A DNA stretch of 64,000 bases from Pseudoduganella rivuli. GTDB lineage: Bacteria; Pseudomonadota; Gammaproteobacteria; Burkholderiales; Burkholderiaceae_D. The translations under genes were made by a program, and so were the position numbers. Numbering within the stretch: position 1 is the stretch's first letter; each line of letters starts with the position of its first letter. The DNA is taken from positions 1-64,000 of the forward strand of contig NZ_WKJJ01000016.1 of the NCBI RefSeq assembly GCF_009674485.1, in the 5' to 3' direction. Below are positions 1-8,076 of the stretch, piece by piece. The notes under the pieces are model-generated. The model saw only the letters and a program-made list of their open reading frames with translations, did no database searches and was not told the origin of the DNA.

Positions 1-20
1 CTGAGACTATGATTTGCCAT

Positions 21-84
21 GAGAGCAGTGGTTTAGTTTTTGGGTTTGGTCGCACAAACACAATAACTCTTCCTTACTGCTCTC
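21..84. repeat. 9-bp inverted repeat of unknown role in leading intergenic DNA
   Basis: GAGAGCAGT at 21-29 is the exact reverse complement of ACTGCTCTC at 76-84, with 46 bases between. The stretch before the dnaQ terminator contains no gene I can support. It could be part of a structured RNA or an operator whose gene lies left of the window. Weak evidence. Confidence 0.3.
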
Positions 85-127
85 TTGCGTTTACGGCATG
101 CTCATCCCGGCAATCCGTGAAGAACCA

Positions 128-153
128 TAAAAAAGCCGTCGTGGTGACGGCTT
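128..153 (-). terminator. rho-independent terminator after dnaQ
   Basis: AAGCCGTC (133-140) and GACGGCTT (146-153) form a perfect 8-bp stem with a 5-base loop. On the minus strand the stem runs into a T tract (the A run at 128-134). It sits 7 bases beyond the dnaQ stop codon. Confidence 0.85.
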
Positions 154-159
154 GTCGTA

Positions 160-876
160 TCAGGCTGCCGGAGCAGGCTCCGGCACCGTGCGCCAGACGC
201 ACGTGCCTTTCACACCCTTGTCCAGCGCATTGAGCACGTCTTCATGCGCGGCCAGCTCTTCCGGCGAAGCGGCCAGCACGATTATGTCGCCCATCGCCAC
301 CTCTACCAGCGCGCCGTCGTGCGCGACGACTTCTTCTTCCACGTCCATGCCGAGGCTGTTCTGGCCCCGCGTCATGGCCAGGTAGACATCGGCCAGCAAT
401 TCCGCATCCAGCAACGCGCCGTGCAGTTTACGGTGCGCGTTGGAGATGCCGAAGTGATCGCACAGCGCATCCAGCGAATTGCGCTTGCCCGGACGCATTT
501 CCTTGGCTTGGGCCAGCGTATCGATGACACCGTGGATGTGGCTGTCGAACGCCGGCAATTTCAGCAGGTTGAACTCGTGGTTCAGGAAGCCCATATCGAA
601 CGGCGCGTTATGGATGATGAGTTCGGCGCCCTGGATATACTGGCGGAACTCGTCGGCGATTTCCGCGAACTTCGGCTTGGTGCTGAGGAATTCCGTGGTC
701 AGGCCGTGGACCGCCAGTGCGCCCTCTTCCGAATCCCGCTCGGGATTGATGTAAACGTGGAAGTTATTGCCCGTCAACATGCGGTTGACCAGCTCGACAC
801 AGCCGATTTCAATGACGCGGTTGCCTTGCTTGGGGTTGATGCCGGTGGTTTCAGTATCGAGAACGATTTGACGCAT
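160..876 (-). CDS. dnaQ: DNA polymerase III epsilon subunit, 3'-5' proofreading exonuclease
   Basis: Proofreading exonuclease of the replicative polymerase core; it removes mispaired 3' nucleotides. The 238-residue protein shows the DEDDh exonuclease motifs in order: Exo I DTETTG (Asp7, Glu9), Exo II with HNAPFDMGF (Asp94), and Exo III HGALLDAE (His152, Asp157). The C-terminal tail, which in the family binds the alpha subunit, is rich in Glu, Ala and Pro. It lies 66 bases downstream of rnhA on the same strand; in enterics the two are divergent, here they are co-directional. A strong terminator follows. Length and motifs fit the family well. Confidence 0.96.
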   Translation of the reverse strand: MRQIVLDTETTGINPKQGNRVIEIGCVELVNRMLTGNNFHVYINPERDSEEGALAVHGLTTEFLSTKPKFAEIADEFRQYIQGAELIIHNAPFDMGFLNHEFNLLKLPAFDSHIHGVIDTLAQAKEMRPGKRNSLDALCDHFGISNAHRKLHGALLDAELLADVYLAMTRGQNSLGMDVEEEVVAHDGALVEVAMGDIIVLAASPEELAAHEDVLNALDKGVKGTCVWRTVPEPAPAA

Positions 877-942
877 GGTGATTTTACGAGGGCTGACGGA
901 CGGGCGGCAGTATAGCAGAGGGCCGGCGGCGGCTTGATGGTG

Positions 943-1383
943 TTATTTGCGGCGAACGGACTCGACGCCCATGTTCGCCAGCTGGTCGGCTTTTTCATTG
1001 CCCGGATGGCCGTTGTGGCCCCGCACCCAGCGCCAGTCGACCTTGTGCGTGGCCTGGATCTGGTCCAGCGCCTGCCACAGGTCGGCATTTTTCACCGGTT
1101 CCTTGGTCGACGTCACCCACCCCTTGCGCTTCCAGCCGTGGATCCACTCGCTGATGCCTTTTTGCACGTATTGCGAGTCGGTGTGCAGCACCACTTCGCA
1201 CGGACGCTTCAGCGCCTTCAGCGACTCGATCACCGCCGTCAATTCCATGCGGTTATTGGTGGTGTTCAACTCGCCGCCAAACATTTCCTTTTGTGCTTCG
1301 CCTGCGACCAGCCATGCGCCCCACCCGCCGGTGCCTGGATTGCCCTTGCATGCACCGTCGGTAAAAATCTCAACCTTGTCCAT
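943..1383 (-). CDS. rnhA: ribonuclease HI
   Basis: Cytoplasmic endonuclease that cuts the RNA strand of RNA-DNA hybrids such as R-loops and primers. The 146-residue protein has the four carboxylates of the family: Asp9 in FTDGACKGNPG, Glu47 in NNRMELTAV, Asp69 in HTDSQYV, and the late Asp in GNEKADQLAN. Its start codon overlaps the 3' end of the upstream methyltransferase gene by 14 bases, which suggests translational coupling, and dnaQ follows. Nothing is truncated. Confidence 0.96.
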   Translation of the reverse strand: MDKVEIFTDGACKGNPGTGGWGAWLVAGEAQKEMFGGELNTTNNRMELTAVIESLKALKRPCEVVLHTDSQYVQKGISEWIHGWKRKGWVTSTKEPVKNADLWQALDQIQATHKVDWRWVRGHNGHPGNEKADQLANMGVESVRRK

Positions 1384-2161
1384 CCTGTGTTTCCCGTGTT
1401 TTATTCGTTGCTGGTACGGCCACCGGGGCCGCCGCGCGTTTCTTTGTCCATGCCGGACCGATCAGCCGCATGCCTTTGACACGCTTGATTGCCTGCACCA
1501 TGTACACGGCGCCCAGGTATGGCCACCAGCGGCTGCCGGCGCGGTCCATGAAGGCATAGCGCTGCAGCCACTTTTCAGTACGGCATGCGGGCGCATAACA
1601 GCCGAAGTGGCTGGTGGTGGCGCCCAAATTCAATAATTTTAACCAGTCGCGCATGCGCGGCATAGAAATGAATTCGCCGGCGGGCGGCAGGAAGTGCGAT
1701 CCCGTCAGCCGCCCCGTCACCTGGCGCAGCCCCCACAGGCTGGCCGGATTGAAGCCGCAAATGATCACCTGCCCTTCGGGAATCAGTACGCGCTCCACTT
1801 CGCGCAGCACCTGGTGCGGCTCCGCCGCGAATTCCAGCACGTGCGGCAACACCACCAGGTCCAGGCTTTGCGACGCGAATGGCAGTTCCGCGTAATCGAA
1901 CGTCACCGCCACCTGGCGCAATTCCGTCACATTATCCAGCCGTGGACGGGTGCGCAGGTCCGCCAGCCACTTGCGCGGCATGCGGTTGGCGGCCAGCGCA
2001 TCGATTTGCGGCAAGCCGATCTGCAGCGCGTTATAACCGAAAATGTCGGCGGTCAGTGCATCGAGCTGCGCTTGTTCCCATGCGCGCACGTAGGCCCCGG
2101 CCGGCGTTTGCAGCCAGGAGTCCAGCGCTATAATGGATTTTTCAGATGCGGCGCTATCCAT
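1370..2161 (-). CDS. class I SAM-dependent methyltransferase
   Basis: Predicted cytosolic methyltransferase of 263 residues, substrate unknown. The chosen start gives MDSAASEKSI; a longer reading frame reaches 2287 but would run across the divergent gloB start, so I prefer 2161. The central part has the Methyltransf_11 look: a segment ending in DLVVLPHVLEF (motif II region), then a helix and VIPEGQ-type turn followed by GFNPASLWG. A classic GxGxG motif I is not obvious, and the N-terminal part is instead rich in Trp and Leu. It is divergent from gloB with only 18 bases between starts, and overlaps rnhA. Betaproteobacteria often have a methyltransferase between gloB and rnhA. Confidence 0.8.
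   Translation of the reverse strand: MDSAASEKSIIALDSWLQTPAGAYVRAWEQAQLDALTADIFGYNALQIGLPQIDALAANRMPRKWLADLRTRPRLDNVTELRQVAVTFDYAELPFASQSLDLVVLPHVLEFAAEPHQVLREVERVLIPEGQVIICGFNPASLWGLRQVTGRLTGSHFLPPAGEFISMPRMRDWLKLLNLGATTSHFGCYAPACRTEKWLQRYAFMDRAGSRWWPYLGAVYMVQAIKRVKGMRLIGPAWTKKRAAAPVAVPATNKTRETQDGQG
2107..2134 (+). promoter_or_regulatory. putative sigma-70 promoter of gloB inside the divergent methyltransferase gene
   Basis: A perfect TATAAT at 2129-2134 is preceded by TTTGCA (2107-2112) with 16 bases between. Transcription would start near 2141, about 40 bases before the gloB ATG. The promoter lies within the first codons of the opposite-strand methyltransferase. Confidence 0.55.
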
Positions 2162-2179
2162 GCCACTTTCCCCGACAAG

Positions 2180-2965
2180 ATGAATCAAAAGCTCAGCGTC
2201 CTCACCGTACCGGCCTTTAACGACAATTACCTGTGGCTGATCCACGATGGCGTCCATGCCGCCGTGGTCGATCCCGGCGACGCCCAACCCATCCTGGCCG
2301 CCTTGCAGGCAAATAGCCTGGCGCTTACCGCCATTTTACTCACCCATCACCATGCCGACCATACCGGAGGCGTACCTGCATTATTGCAGCATTACGCGGT
2401 TCCCGTATTCGGCCCGCGCCACGACGGTATCGCCGCCGTCACGCAGCCGTTGTCCGAAGGGGATGTGGTCGACGTGCCGGGCTTGCCGCTGCGCCTGCGT
2501 GTGCTGGACGTGCCGGGCCACACGCGGGGCCACATCGCCTATGTGCGCGACGACGGCGAGCCGTGGCTGTTCTGCGGCGACACGCTGTTTGCAGGCGGCT
2601 GCGGCCGCCTGTTTGAAGGAACGCCGGCGCAAATGGCGGCGTCGCTGGAGAAACTGGCGGCATTGCCTTCCGAGACGAAAGTCTTTTGCGCCCATGAATA
2701 CACGCTGTCCAACCTGCGTTTCGCGCTGGCCGTGGAGCCTGGCAATATGGCGTTGCAGGCGCGCATGGAGGCGGACAGCCGCACGCGCGACCGGGGCCAG
2801 CCGACGGTGCCCAGCACGATCGGGCTGGAACGCAACACCAATCCGTTCCTGCGTTATGCCGAACCGCAAATCGCGGCACAATTACTTACTGCAGGAAAAT
2901 TGCACGGCGGGGAAAGCCCGGCGGCGGTATTTGCCGCCCTAAGGCAATGGAAAAACACTTTCTGA
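2180..2965 (+). CDS. gloB: hydroxyacylglutathione hydrolase (glyoxalase II)
   Basis: Hydrolyses S-D-lactoylglutathione to D-lactate and glutathione, the second step of methylglyoxal detoxification, in the cytoplasm. The 261-residue protein has the metallo-beta-lactamase binuclear metal motif THHHADHTGG, a second ligand in VPGHTRGH, the metal-bridging Asp in FCGDTLF, and the family-specific CAHEYTLSNLRFA near the C terminus. The ATG at 2180 gives the expected short N terminus (MNQKLSVLTVPAFNDNY). The next gene, 9 bases on, encodes another glutathione-type enzyme, so the two may be co-transcribed. Confidence 0.95.
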   Translation: MNQKLSVLTVPAFNDNYLWLIHDGVHAAVVDPGDAQPILAALQANSLALTAILLTHHHADHTGGVPALLQHYAVPVFGPRHDGIAAVTQPLSEGDVVDVPGLPLRLRVLDVPGHTRGHIAYVRDDGEPWLFCGDTLFAGGCGRLFEGTPAQMAASLEKLAALPSETKVFCAHEYTLSNLRFALAVEPGNMALQARMEADSRTRDRGQPTVPSTIGLERNTNPFLRYAEPQIAAQLLTAGKLHGGESPAAVFAALRQWKNTF

Positions 2966-2974
2966 GGAGGCAAT

Positions 2975-3631
2975 ATGAGCGAACGGCCGCTGGTGAAGTT
3001 CTATTTTGACCCCATCAGTCCCTTTGCCTGGCTGGCGACCAAGGATATCGGCTGCATCGAAGCCGCCGGTTGCCGCGTCGAATTCGAACCCATCCTGTTT
3101 GCCGCCATGCTGACGGCGCACGGCAACAAGGGCCCGGCGGAAATCCCCGCCAAGCGGGTCCATACGTTCCGCGACGTGATGCGGCTGGCGGCGGAGATGG
3201 GGCTGAAGTTCGTGGGGCCACCGGGGCACCCGTTCAATCCGCTGATGGCGCTGCGGATGGCGACCGCCATCACCGATCCGGAACAGCGCAAGCGCTTCGT
3301 GGTCGCCATGTATGCGGCGTGCTGGGAACGGGGCAAGGATGTGTCGCAGGCCGATGTGCTGATCGTACTGGCCAACGAATGCGAACTCGACGGCGAAGCG
3401 CTGGCGCAGGCCGCCGTGACGCCGGAAGTCAAGCAGCAACTGGCGGCCGCCACGGAAATGGCCATCGGGCGCGGCATATTCGGCGTGCCGACGTTTGAAT
3501 TTGAAGGGGAATACTTCTGGGGCGCGGACCGGATCGATTCGCTGCTGTGGCGGATCGCGGGCAACCGGATCGATGAAGCGGCGTTGCAGGCGTACCTGGA
3601 TAAGCCAGCACTGTCGCAGCGCAAGCTGTAG
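2975..3631 (+). CDS. 2-hydroxychromene-2-carboxylate isomerase-like protein (DsbA/kappa-GST fold)
   Basis: A 218-residue member of the thioredoxin-fold HCCA isomerase/kappa GST family. In naphthalene degradation the relative NahD uses glutathione to isomerise 2-hydroxychromene-2-carboxylate; chromosomal homologues such as this one usually have no known substrate. Visible signs are FYFDPISPFAW at the N terminus, with the Ser that replaces the thioredoxin Cys, the helical insert, and the late FGVPTFEFEGEYFWGADRID with the cis-proline motif. It follows gloB by 9 bases with a GAGG ribosome site. The TAG stop codon falls inside the left end of a palindromic repeat that begins at 3628. Confidence 0.85.
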   Translation: MSERPLVKFYFDPISPFAWLATKDIGCIEAAGCRVEFEPILFAAMLTAHGNKGPAEIPAKRVHTFRDVMRLAAEMGLKFVGPPGHPFNPLMALRMATAITDPEQRKRFVVAMYAACWERGKDVSQADVLIVLANECELDGEALAQAAVTPEVKQQLAAATEMAIGRGIFGVPTFEFEGEYFWGADRIDSLLWRIAGNRIDEAALQAYLDKPALSQRKL

Positions 3632-3709
3632 GGCGGATTTTACAAAGCCGCCTGCTTGCGCCCCGTTGGCGCATGCTTGGCGGCTTCCGCTGCGCGGAAA
3701 CCGCCCTAC
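3628..3709. repeat. REP/MITE-like palindromic repeat with GTAGGGCGG ends
   Basis: An 82-bp unit starts with GTAGGGCGG (3628-3636) and ends with its inverse CCGCCCTAC (3701-3709). Internal arms GGCGGCTTCCGC and GCGGAAACCGCC form a further hairpin. A longer unit with the same termini is at 38956-39061. The left end overlaps the stop codon of the preceding gene. Probably an intergenic repeat family moved by a REP-associated transposase encoded elsewhere. Confidence 0.65.
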
Positions 3710-3748
3710 GGAACCGTGTTTCGTTCCATAGGGACGGTGTGGCCTGAC

Positions 3749-5347
3749 TTAAATTTCTTCGTACAGCGGCAGGGTCAGGAATTCCGCGAACGCGTCCGAC
3801 GTGCACATGTCGGCGAAGATTTTCGCGGCGCGGTCGTAGTTCGGGCTGCTGCCGTCCGGTGCGGAAGCCTTCACCTTCGGCAATTCTTCCGGAATCATCT
3901 TCAGTACCAGCTCGGCGGTGACTTTGTCGCCGTTGTCCAGCACGCCCTTGGTGGAACGGATCCACTGCCATACCTGCGCACGGCTGATCTCCGCGGTTGC
4001 CGCATCTTCCATCAGGTTGTGGATCGGCACGCAACCGTTGCCACCCAGCCAGCTGCCCAGGTAGTGGATACCCACGTTGATGTTGTAACGCAGGCCTGCT
4101 TCCGTGATCGGGGCTTCCGGCTGGAAGTTCAGCAGGTCGGCGGCCGCCACATTAACGTCCGGACGCTGCTTGCTGATCTGGTTCGGGGCGTCGCCCAGCA
4201 CTTTCTTGAATTCGCCCATGGCCAGTTCCACCAGGCCCGGGTGCGCCACCCAGCCGCCGTCGTAGCCATCGGTGGCGTCGCGCGCCTTGTCGTTGCGCAC
4301 GCCGCCCATCGCGATTTCGTTCTTTTCCGGATCGTTCTTGATCGGGATCAGGGCCGCCATGCCGCCAATGGCCGGGGCATTGCGCTTGTGGCAGGTTTTC
4401 AGCAGCAGCAGCGCGTACGAACGCATGAATGGCGCCGTCATCGTGACTTTGGCGCGGTCGGCCAGGCAGAAGTCCTTGTCCAGCTTGAATTTCTTGATGC
4501 ACGAGAAGATGTAATCCCAGCGGCCGGCATTCAGGCCCGAACTGTGTTCGCGCAGTTCGTACAGGATTTCATCCATTTCAAACGCTGCCAGGATGGTTTC
4601 GATCAGGACCGTGGCCTTGATCGTGCCTTGTGGAATGCCCAGTTCGTTTTGCGTCATCACGAAGATGTCGTTCCACAGGCGCGCTTCCAGGTGCGATTCC
4701 ATCTTCGGCAGGTAGAAGTATGGGCCGGCGCCGCGGGCCAGCTGTTCTTTCGCGTTGTGCAACATGAACAGCGCGAAGTCGAAGATGCCGCCGGAAATGC
4801 GCTTGCCGTCGACCAGCACGTGCTTTTCATCCAGGTGCCAGCCGCGCGGACGCACCACCAGGGTCGCGGTCTTGTCGTTCAGCTTGTACGACTTGCCGTT
4901 CTGTTCCAGCGAGATGGTTTTGCGCACTGCATCAATCATGTTGACCTGGCCGGAAATCTGGTTATCCCAGTTCGGCGTGTTCGAATCTTCGAAGTCGGTC
5001 ATGTAGCTGTCGGCGCCGGAATTGAGGGCGTTGATCACCATCTTGCGGTCGACCGGGCCGGTGATTTCCACGCGGCGGCATTCCAGTGCCTTCGGGATCG
5101 GTGCAATAGTCCAGTTACCTTCGCGGATATGAGCGGTTTCCTTCAGGAAGTCCGGACGCTCGCCTTCATCCAGGCGCTTGGCGCGGGCCACGCGGGCGGC
5201 CAGCAATTCCTGGCGACGCGGCTCGAATGCACGCGACAGCTTGGCCACCAGGGCCAGCGCGTCAGGGGTCAGTACCGTTTCGTAGCCGGGCTTGATGGCG
5301 CCCGTGATTTCCATACCTGCTGGCAATTGAATGGTGGCTTGCGACAT
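3749..5347 (-). CDS. aceB: malate synthase A
   Basis: Condenses glyoxylate with acetyl-CoA to malate, the second step of the glyoxylate bypass used for growth on acetate and fatty acids. The 532-residue length is typical of isoform A. The family signature GLNAGRWDYIF is present, as are SYMTDFEDSNTPNWDNQ near the active site, GGMAALIPIKND, and the C-terminal region GIHYLGSWLGGNG with the later METDAAT-like MEDAATAEISRAQ helix. It stands alone; isocitrate lyase is not in the window. A LysR gene is divergent across 151 bases and may regulate it. Confidence 0.96.
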   Translation of the reverse strand: MSQATIQLPAGMEITGAIKPGYETVLTPDALALVAKLSRAFEPRRQELLAARVARAKRLDEGERPDFLKETAHIREGNWTIAPIPKALECRRVEITGPVDRKMVINALNSGADSYMTDFEDSNTPNWDNQISGQVNMIDAVRKTISLEQNGKSYKLNDKTATLVVRPRGWHLDEKHVLVDGKRISGGIFDFALFMLHNAKEQLARGAGPYFYLPKMESHLEARLWNDIFVMTQNELGIPQGTIKATVLIETILAAFEMDEILYELREHSSGLNAGRWDYIFSCIKKFKLDKDFCLADRAKVTMTAPFMRSYALLLLKTCHKRNAPAIGGMAALIPIKNDPEKNEIAMGGVRNDKARDATDGYDGGWVAHPGLVELAMGEFKKVLGDAPNQISKQRPDVNVAAADLLNFQPEAPITEAGLRYNINVGIHYLGSWLGGNGCVPIHNLMEDAATAEISRAQVWQWIRSTKGVLDNGDKVTAELVLKMIPEELPKVKASAPDGSSPNYDRAAKIFADMCTSDAFAEFLTLPLYEEI

Positions 5348-5498
5348 GTGATCTCCGTTGTTTCGTATTGATGGAATCCTCAGTATAGGCTTTTACGCCC
5401 ACATCGTTTTTGCAGTATATTCACTAATAAGTTATGGAAACAAGACTAAAAATCACATCATCTATGCGTTTTTTGCACAAATCAAAAGGAACAGTTGA

Positions 5499-6407
5499 AT
5501 GGGTCAGTTCAGGCAAATCTCCACGTTCGTCGATGTTGTCGCCAAAGGCAGCCTGTCCGCCGCCGCCCGCGCGGAAGGCATAGCGCCCGCCGTTATTGGG
5601 CGCAGGCTCGATGCGCTGGAGCAGCGGCTGGGAGTGAAACTATTGCAGCGCACCACGCGCAAACTGGCCCTGACCAACGAAGGCGCCGCGTTCCTGGAAG
5701 ATTGCCAGCGCATTTTGACGGAACTGGAAGATGCGGAAGCGGCGGTGGCCGAACGCAGCGCGCGCGCAACAGGTCACTTGCTGGTGTCGGCGCCGGCGGG
5801 GTTTGGACGGCAGCACGTGGCGCCGTTGCTGCCATCATTCCTGTCCGAGCACCGCGACGTGCGCGCCACGCTGAACCTGTCAGACCGGGTGGTGGATTTG
5901 ATCGGCGAAGGGGTCGACGTGGCGATCCGCATCGCGTCGCTGCAGGATTCCAGCCTGGTGGGCGTGAAGCTGGCCGACAACCATCGCGTCATCGTCGCCA
6001 CCCCCGCCTACCTGAAGCGGCATGGTACGCCGAGTACCCTGGACGACCTGGCCAAGCACAATTGCCTGGCCATCAGCAGCGACGGTAGCCAGCGCGGCTG
6101 GACCTTCAAGGTGGATGGCAAGATCACGACACTGAAAGTGTCGGGCAACATGGGCTGCAATGACGGCGCCGTGCTGCACGAATGGGTGCTGGCCGGCAAG
6201 GGGCTGGCGTGGCGGTCGATGTGGGAAGTGGGCGCCGACCTGGAAGCGGGCCGGCTGGTGCCGGTGCTGGAGCACTATGCGGCGCCCGGCAACGATATTT
6301 ATGCGGTGTTTGCGCAGCGCAACCACTTGCCGCTGCGGATACGGGCCTTTGTCGACTTCCTGCGCCGCACCTATGCGCAGCCCGGCTACTGGCGCAAGGC
6401 CACCTGA
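5499..6407 (+). CDS. LysR-family transcriptional regulator divergent from aceB
   Basis: A 302-residue regulator. Residues 1-60 form a winged helix-turn-helix (FVDVVAKGSLSAAARAEG followed by the recognition helix and LGVKLLQRTTRKLALT), and the rest is the periplasmic-binding-like effector domain. The region around GEGVDVAIRIASLQDSSLVG and the single-lobed ending are typical of the CrgA/DmlR subgroup. The ATG at 5499 has an AAAAGGA site 8 bases upstream. Its divergent position suggests control of aceB or autoregulation; the effector is unknown. Confidence 0.88.
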   Translation: MGQFRQISTFVDVVAKGSLSAAARAEGIAPAVIGRRLDALEQRLGVKLLQRTTRKLALTNEGAAFLEDCQRILTELEDAEAAVAERSARATGHLLVSAPAGFGRQHVAPLLPSFLSEHRDVRATLNLSDRVVDLIGEGVDVAIRIASLQDSSLVGVKLADNHRVIVATPAYLKRHGTPSTLDDLAKHNCLAISSDGSQRGWTFKVDGKITTLKVSGNMGCNDGAVLHEWVLAGKGLAWRSMWEVGADLEAGRLVPVLEHYAAPGNDIYAVFAQRNHLPLRIRAFVDFLRRTYAQPGYWRKAT

Positions 6408-6423
6408 TGCAAAAGCATTAGAC

Positions 6424-6458
6424 GAAAAAAAATCCTCGGCGACCGAGGATTTTCTTAT
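6424..6458. terminator. bidirectional rho-independent terminator between LysR and csp genes
   Basis: AATCCTCGG (6431-6439) pairs with CCGAGGATT (6443-6451), leaving a 3-base loop. The plus strand is followed by TTTTCTT and the minus strand by a run of T (the A run 6424-6430), so it can end both convergent genes. Confidence 0.9.
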
Positions 6459-6477
6459 CGTTGGATCCAGCGCTGAA

Positions 6478-6681
6478 TTACAGCGGTTGGATGTTCGATG
6501 CTTGCTTACCTTTTGGGCCAGCGGTTACGTCGAACGATACGCGCTGGTTCTCTTGCAGAGATTTGAAGCCTTGGGTTTGGATCGCCGAGAAGTGAGCGAA
6601 CAGATCTTCGCCGCCTTCGTCAGGGGTGATGAAGCCAAAACCCTTCGAATCATTGAACCATTTTACGATACCAGTTGCCAT
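6478..6681 (-). CDS. CspA-family cold-shock protein
   Basis: A 67-residue single-domain RNA/ssDNA chaperone. RNP1 (KGFGFI) and RNP2 (DLFAHFS) motifs are both intact, and the beginning MATGIVKWFND is diagnostic. I start at 6681, not at the in-frame ATG at 6756, because the extra 25 residues lie in the 5' leader. The leader is about 90 bases from a good promoter, in keeping with the long untranslated leaders of csp mRNAs, which in relatives act as thermosensors. Confidence 0.96.
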   Translation of the reverse strand: MATGIVKWFNDSKGFGFITPDEGGEDLFAHFSAIQTQGFKSLQENQRVSFDVTAGPKGKQASNIQPL

Positions 6682-6779
6682 TACAATTCCTATTTCAGTT
6701 AAATTGGGCTTGCGCCCGTGATATCGTTTGAAGCAAGTAAGCCAGCGAAGCTGCACTACTCTGAATCTAACGATCCCGC

Positions 6780-6807
6780 ATTATACCGAATAAAACCGGG
6801 TTGTCCC
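6780..6807 (-). promoter_or_regulatory. putative sigma-70 promoter of the cold-shock gene
   Basis: On the minus strand GGGACA (6802-6807) is separated by 16 bases from a perfect TATAAT (6780-6785). It would give a leader of roughly 90 bases. Confidence 0.6.
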
Positions 6808-6965
6808 GTTTCCACGAAAATAAATGCAGGGAGATGACGTTTGTTGCGTAATTCGTCGTCCGAGCACGTGTTTCGCGCGGCATGACTACCACTATAGACA
6901 AAATTTTAAGAACAGGGTTGAGGAATATCATTCGTGCGTCATCCGCACGACACTGGAATGAGAAC

Positions 6966-7328
6966 TCAAACCTTGTATTCGGTCGCCTTGGGGTCAATGG
7001 CCGCCCAGGACAAGTACTGCGCAACCATGCCTTCCAGCGCGCCCCAGTCAGCGACCTCAACCGGGCGTTTCCCCAGTAGTGGCCGGACTTCCTGCTCCAG
7101 GCGCCGGGCTTCGGTACCAAGTACAGGGTAACCGAAAGTGGCGGCCGATCCGGCCACGCCGTGCAGCAATTCGTGCAACCGATGCAGCGATTGCTCATCA
7201 GCATCAGCGTTGCGGCAATGCGACAACGCGGCAGCAATTGCCGCCATCGTGGCAGGAATCGTCGCCCCGTACTTCTCCGACAGGGCGTTCAGGCGGTCGC
7301 GGAAATTCGGATCCTGGACGGGCGCCAT
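6966..7328 (-). CDS. HPt (histidine phosphotransfer) domain protein
   Basis: A 120-residue all-helical protein that is little more than one HPt domain. The phosphorylatable His is probably His56 in HGVAGSAATFG, matching the family pattern HxxKGxxxxxG, except that the usual Lys is Ala here. HPt proteins relay phosphate between hybrid kinases and response regulators; no kinase is next to it, although an orphan REC protein is at 15925. It begins 4 bases after the upp stop codon, so it is co-transcribed with upp. I start at 7328 (MAPVQDPN); a longer frame to 7391 would overlap upp. Confidence 0.78.
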   Translation of the reverse strand: MAPVQDPNFRDRLNALSEKYGATIPATMAAIAAALSHCRNADADEQSLHRLHELLHGVAGSAATFGYPVLGTEARRLEQEVRPLLGKRPVEVADWGALEGMVAQYLSWAAIDPKATEYKV

Positions 7329-7332
7329 GACT

Positions 7333-7983
7333 TTATTTGGTGCCGAAAATGCGGTCGCCCGCGTCGCCCAGGCCTGGAACGATATAAGCATGGTCGTTCA
7401 AATGGCTGTCCAGCGACGCGCAATAGATTTTCACGCCCGGATGCGCGTTCTGGAACACGGTGATGCCTTCCGGCGCCGCCACCAGCGACAGGAAAACGAT
7501 CTGGTCGTCCGCCACACCGCGCTTTTTCAACACGTCGACCGCGTGCACGGCCGAGTTCCCGGTCGCCACCATCGGGTCGCACAGGATGAACATGCGCTCT
7601 TCCAGGTCCGGCAGGCGCACCAGGTATTCGACCGGCTGGTGGGTTTCCGGGTCGCGGAACACGCCGATGTGGCCAACGCGGGCCGACGGCACCAAATCCA
7701 GCAAGCCATCGCTCATGCCGATGCCGGCGCGCAGCACGGGAATGATGGCCAGCTTGCGGCCGGCGATCACGGGCGCCTGGATCGTCATCAGCGGGGTTTC
7801 GATTTCGCGCGTGGTCAGCGGCAGGTCGCGCGTGATTTCATAACCCATCAACAGGGTGATTTCCTTCAGCAGATCACGGAACGTGCGGGTCGACGTGGCC
7901 TTGTCGCGCATGTGGCTGAGCTTGTGCTGGATCAGCGGGTGGTCGGTAATGAACAGGTTGGGGAAGCGCGGATCTTGTTTCAT
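7333..7983 (-). CDS. upp: uracil phosphoribosyltransferase
   Basis: Pyrimidine salvage enzyme making UMP from uracil and PRPP in the cytoplasm. The 216-residue protein has the PRPP-binding signature LCDPMVATGNSA and the uracil-binding C-terminal DAGDRIFGTK. Other family blocks (THPLVQHKL-like DHPLIQHKL, LLMGYEITRDLPL, VPVLRAGIGM-like) are present. The first gene of a two-gene unit with the HPt gene. Two TATAAT-like boxes occur just upstream on the minus strand near 8010-8025. Confidence 0.97.
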   Translation of the reverse strand: MKQDPRFPNLFITDHPLIQHKLSHMRDKATSTRTFRDLLKEITLLMGYEITRDLPLTTREIETPLMTIQAPVIAGRKLAIIPVLRAGIGMSDGLLDLVPSARVGHIGVFRDPETHQPVEYLVRLPDLEERMFILCDPMVATGNSAVHAVDVLKKRGVADDQIVFLSLVAAPEGITVFQNAHPGVKIYCASLDSHLNDHAYIVPGLGDAGDRIFGTK

Positions 7984-8023
7984 GTCGGGGGACTCATATG
8001 TATATGGTTATACCCGGCATTAT

Positions 8024-8044
8024 CCCAGCCCTGAGCGGGCTGGG
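8024..8044 (-). terminator. 8-bp GC-rich hairpin downstream of the AidB-like gene
   Basis: CCCAGCCC (8024-8031) and GGGCTGGG (8037-8044) are a perfect inverted repeat with a 5-base loop, 33 bases beyond the stop of the upstream acyl-CoA dehydrogenase. There is no T tract, so it may be a weak or factor-assisted terminator, or it may act on upp. Confidence 0.45.
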
Positions 8045-8076
8045 GAATGGCTAAATTGCCGAAAGACGTGAATTAG

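Noticed and set aside
2162..2287. Longer N terminus for the SAM methyltransferase (start at 2287)
   Set aside because: It would overlap the certain gloB start region on the other strand and lacks conserved sequence.
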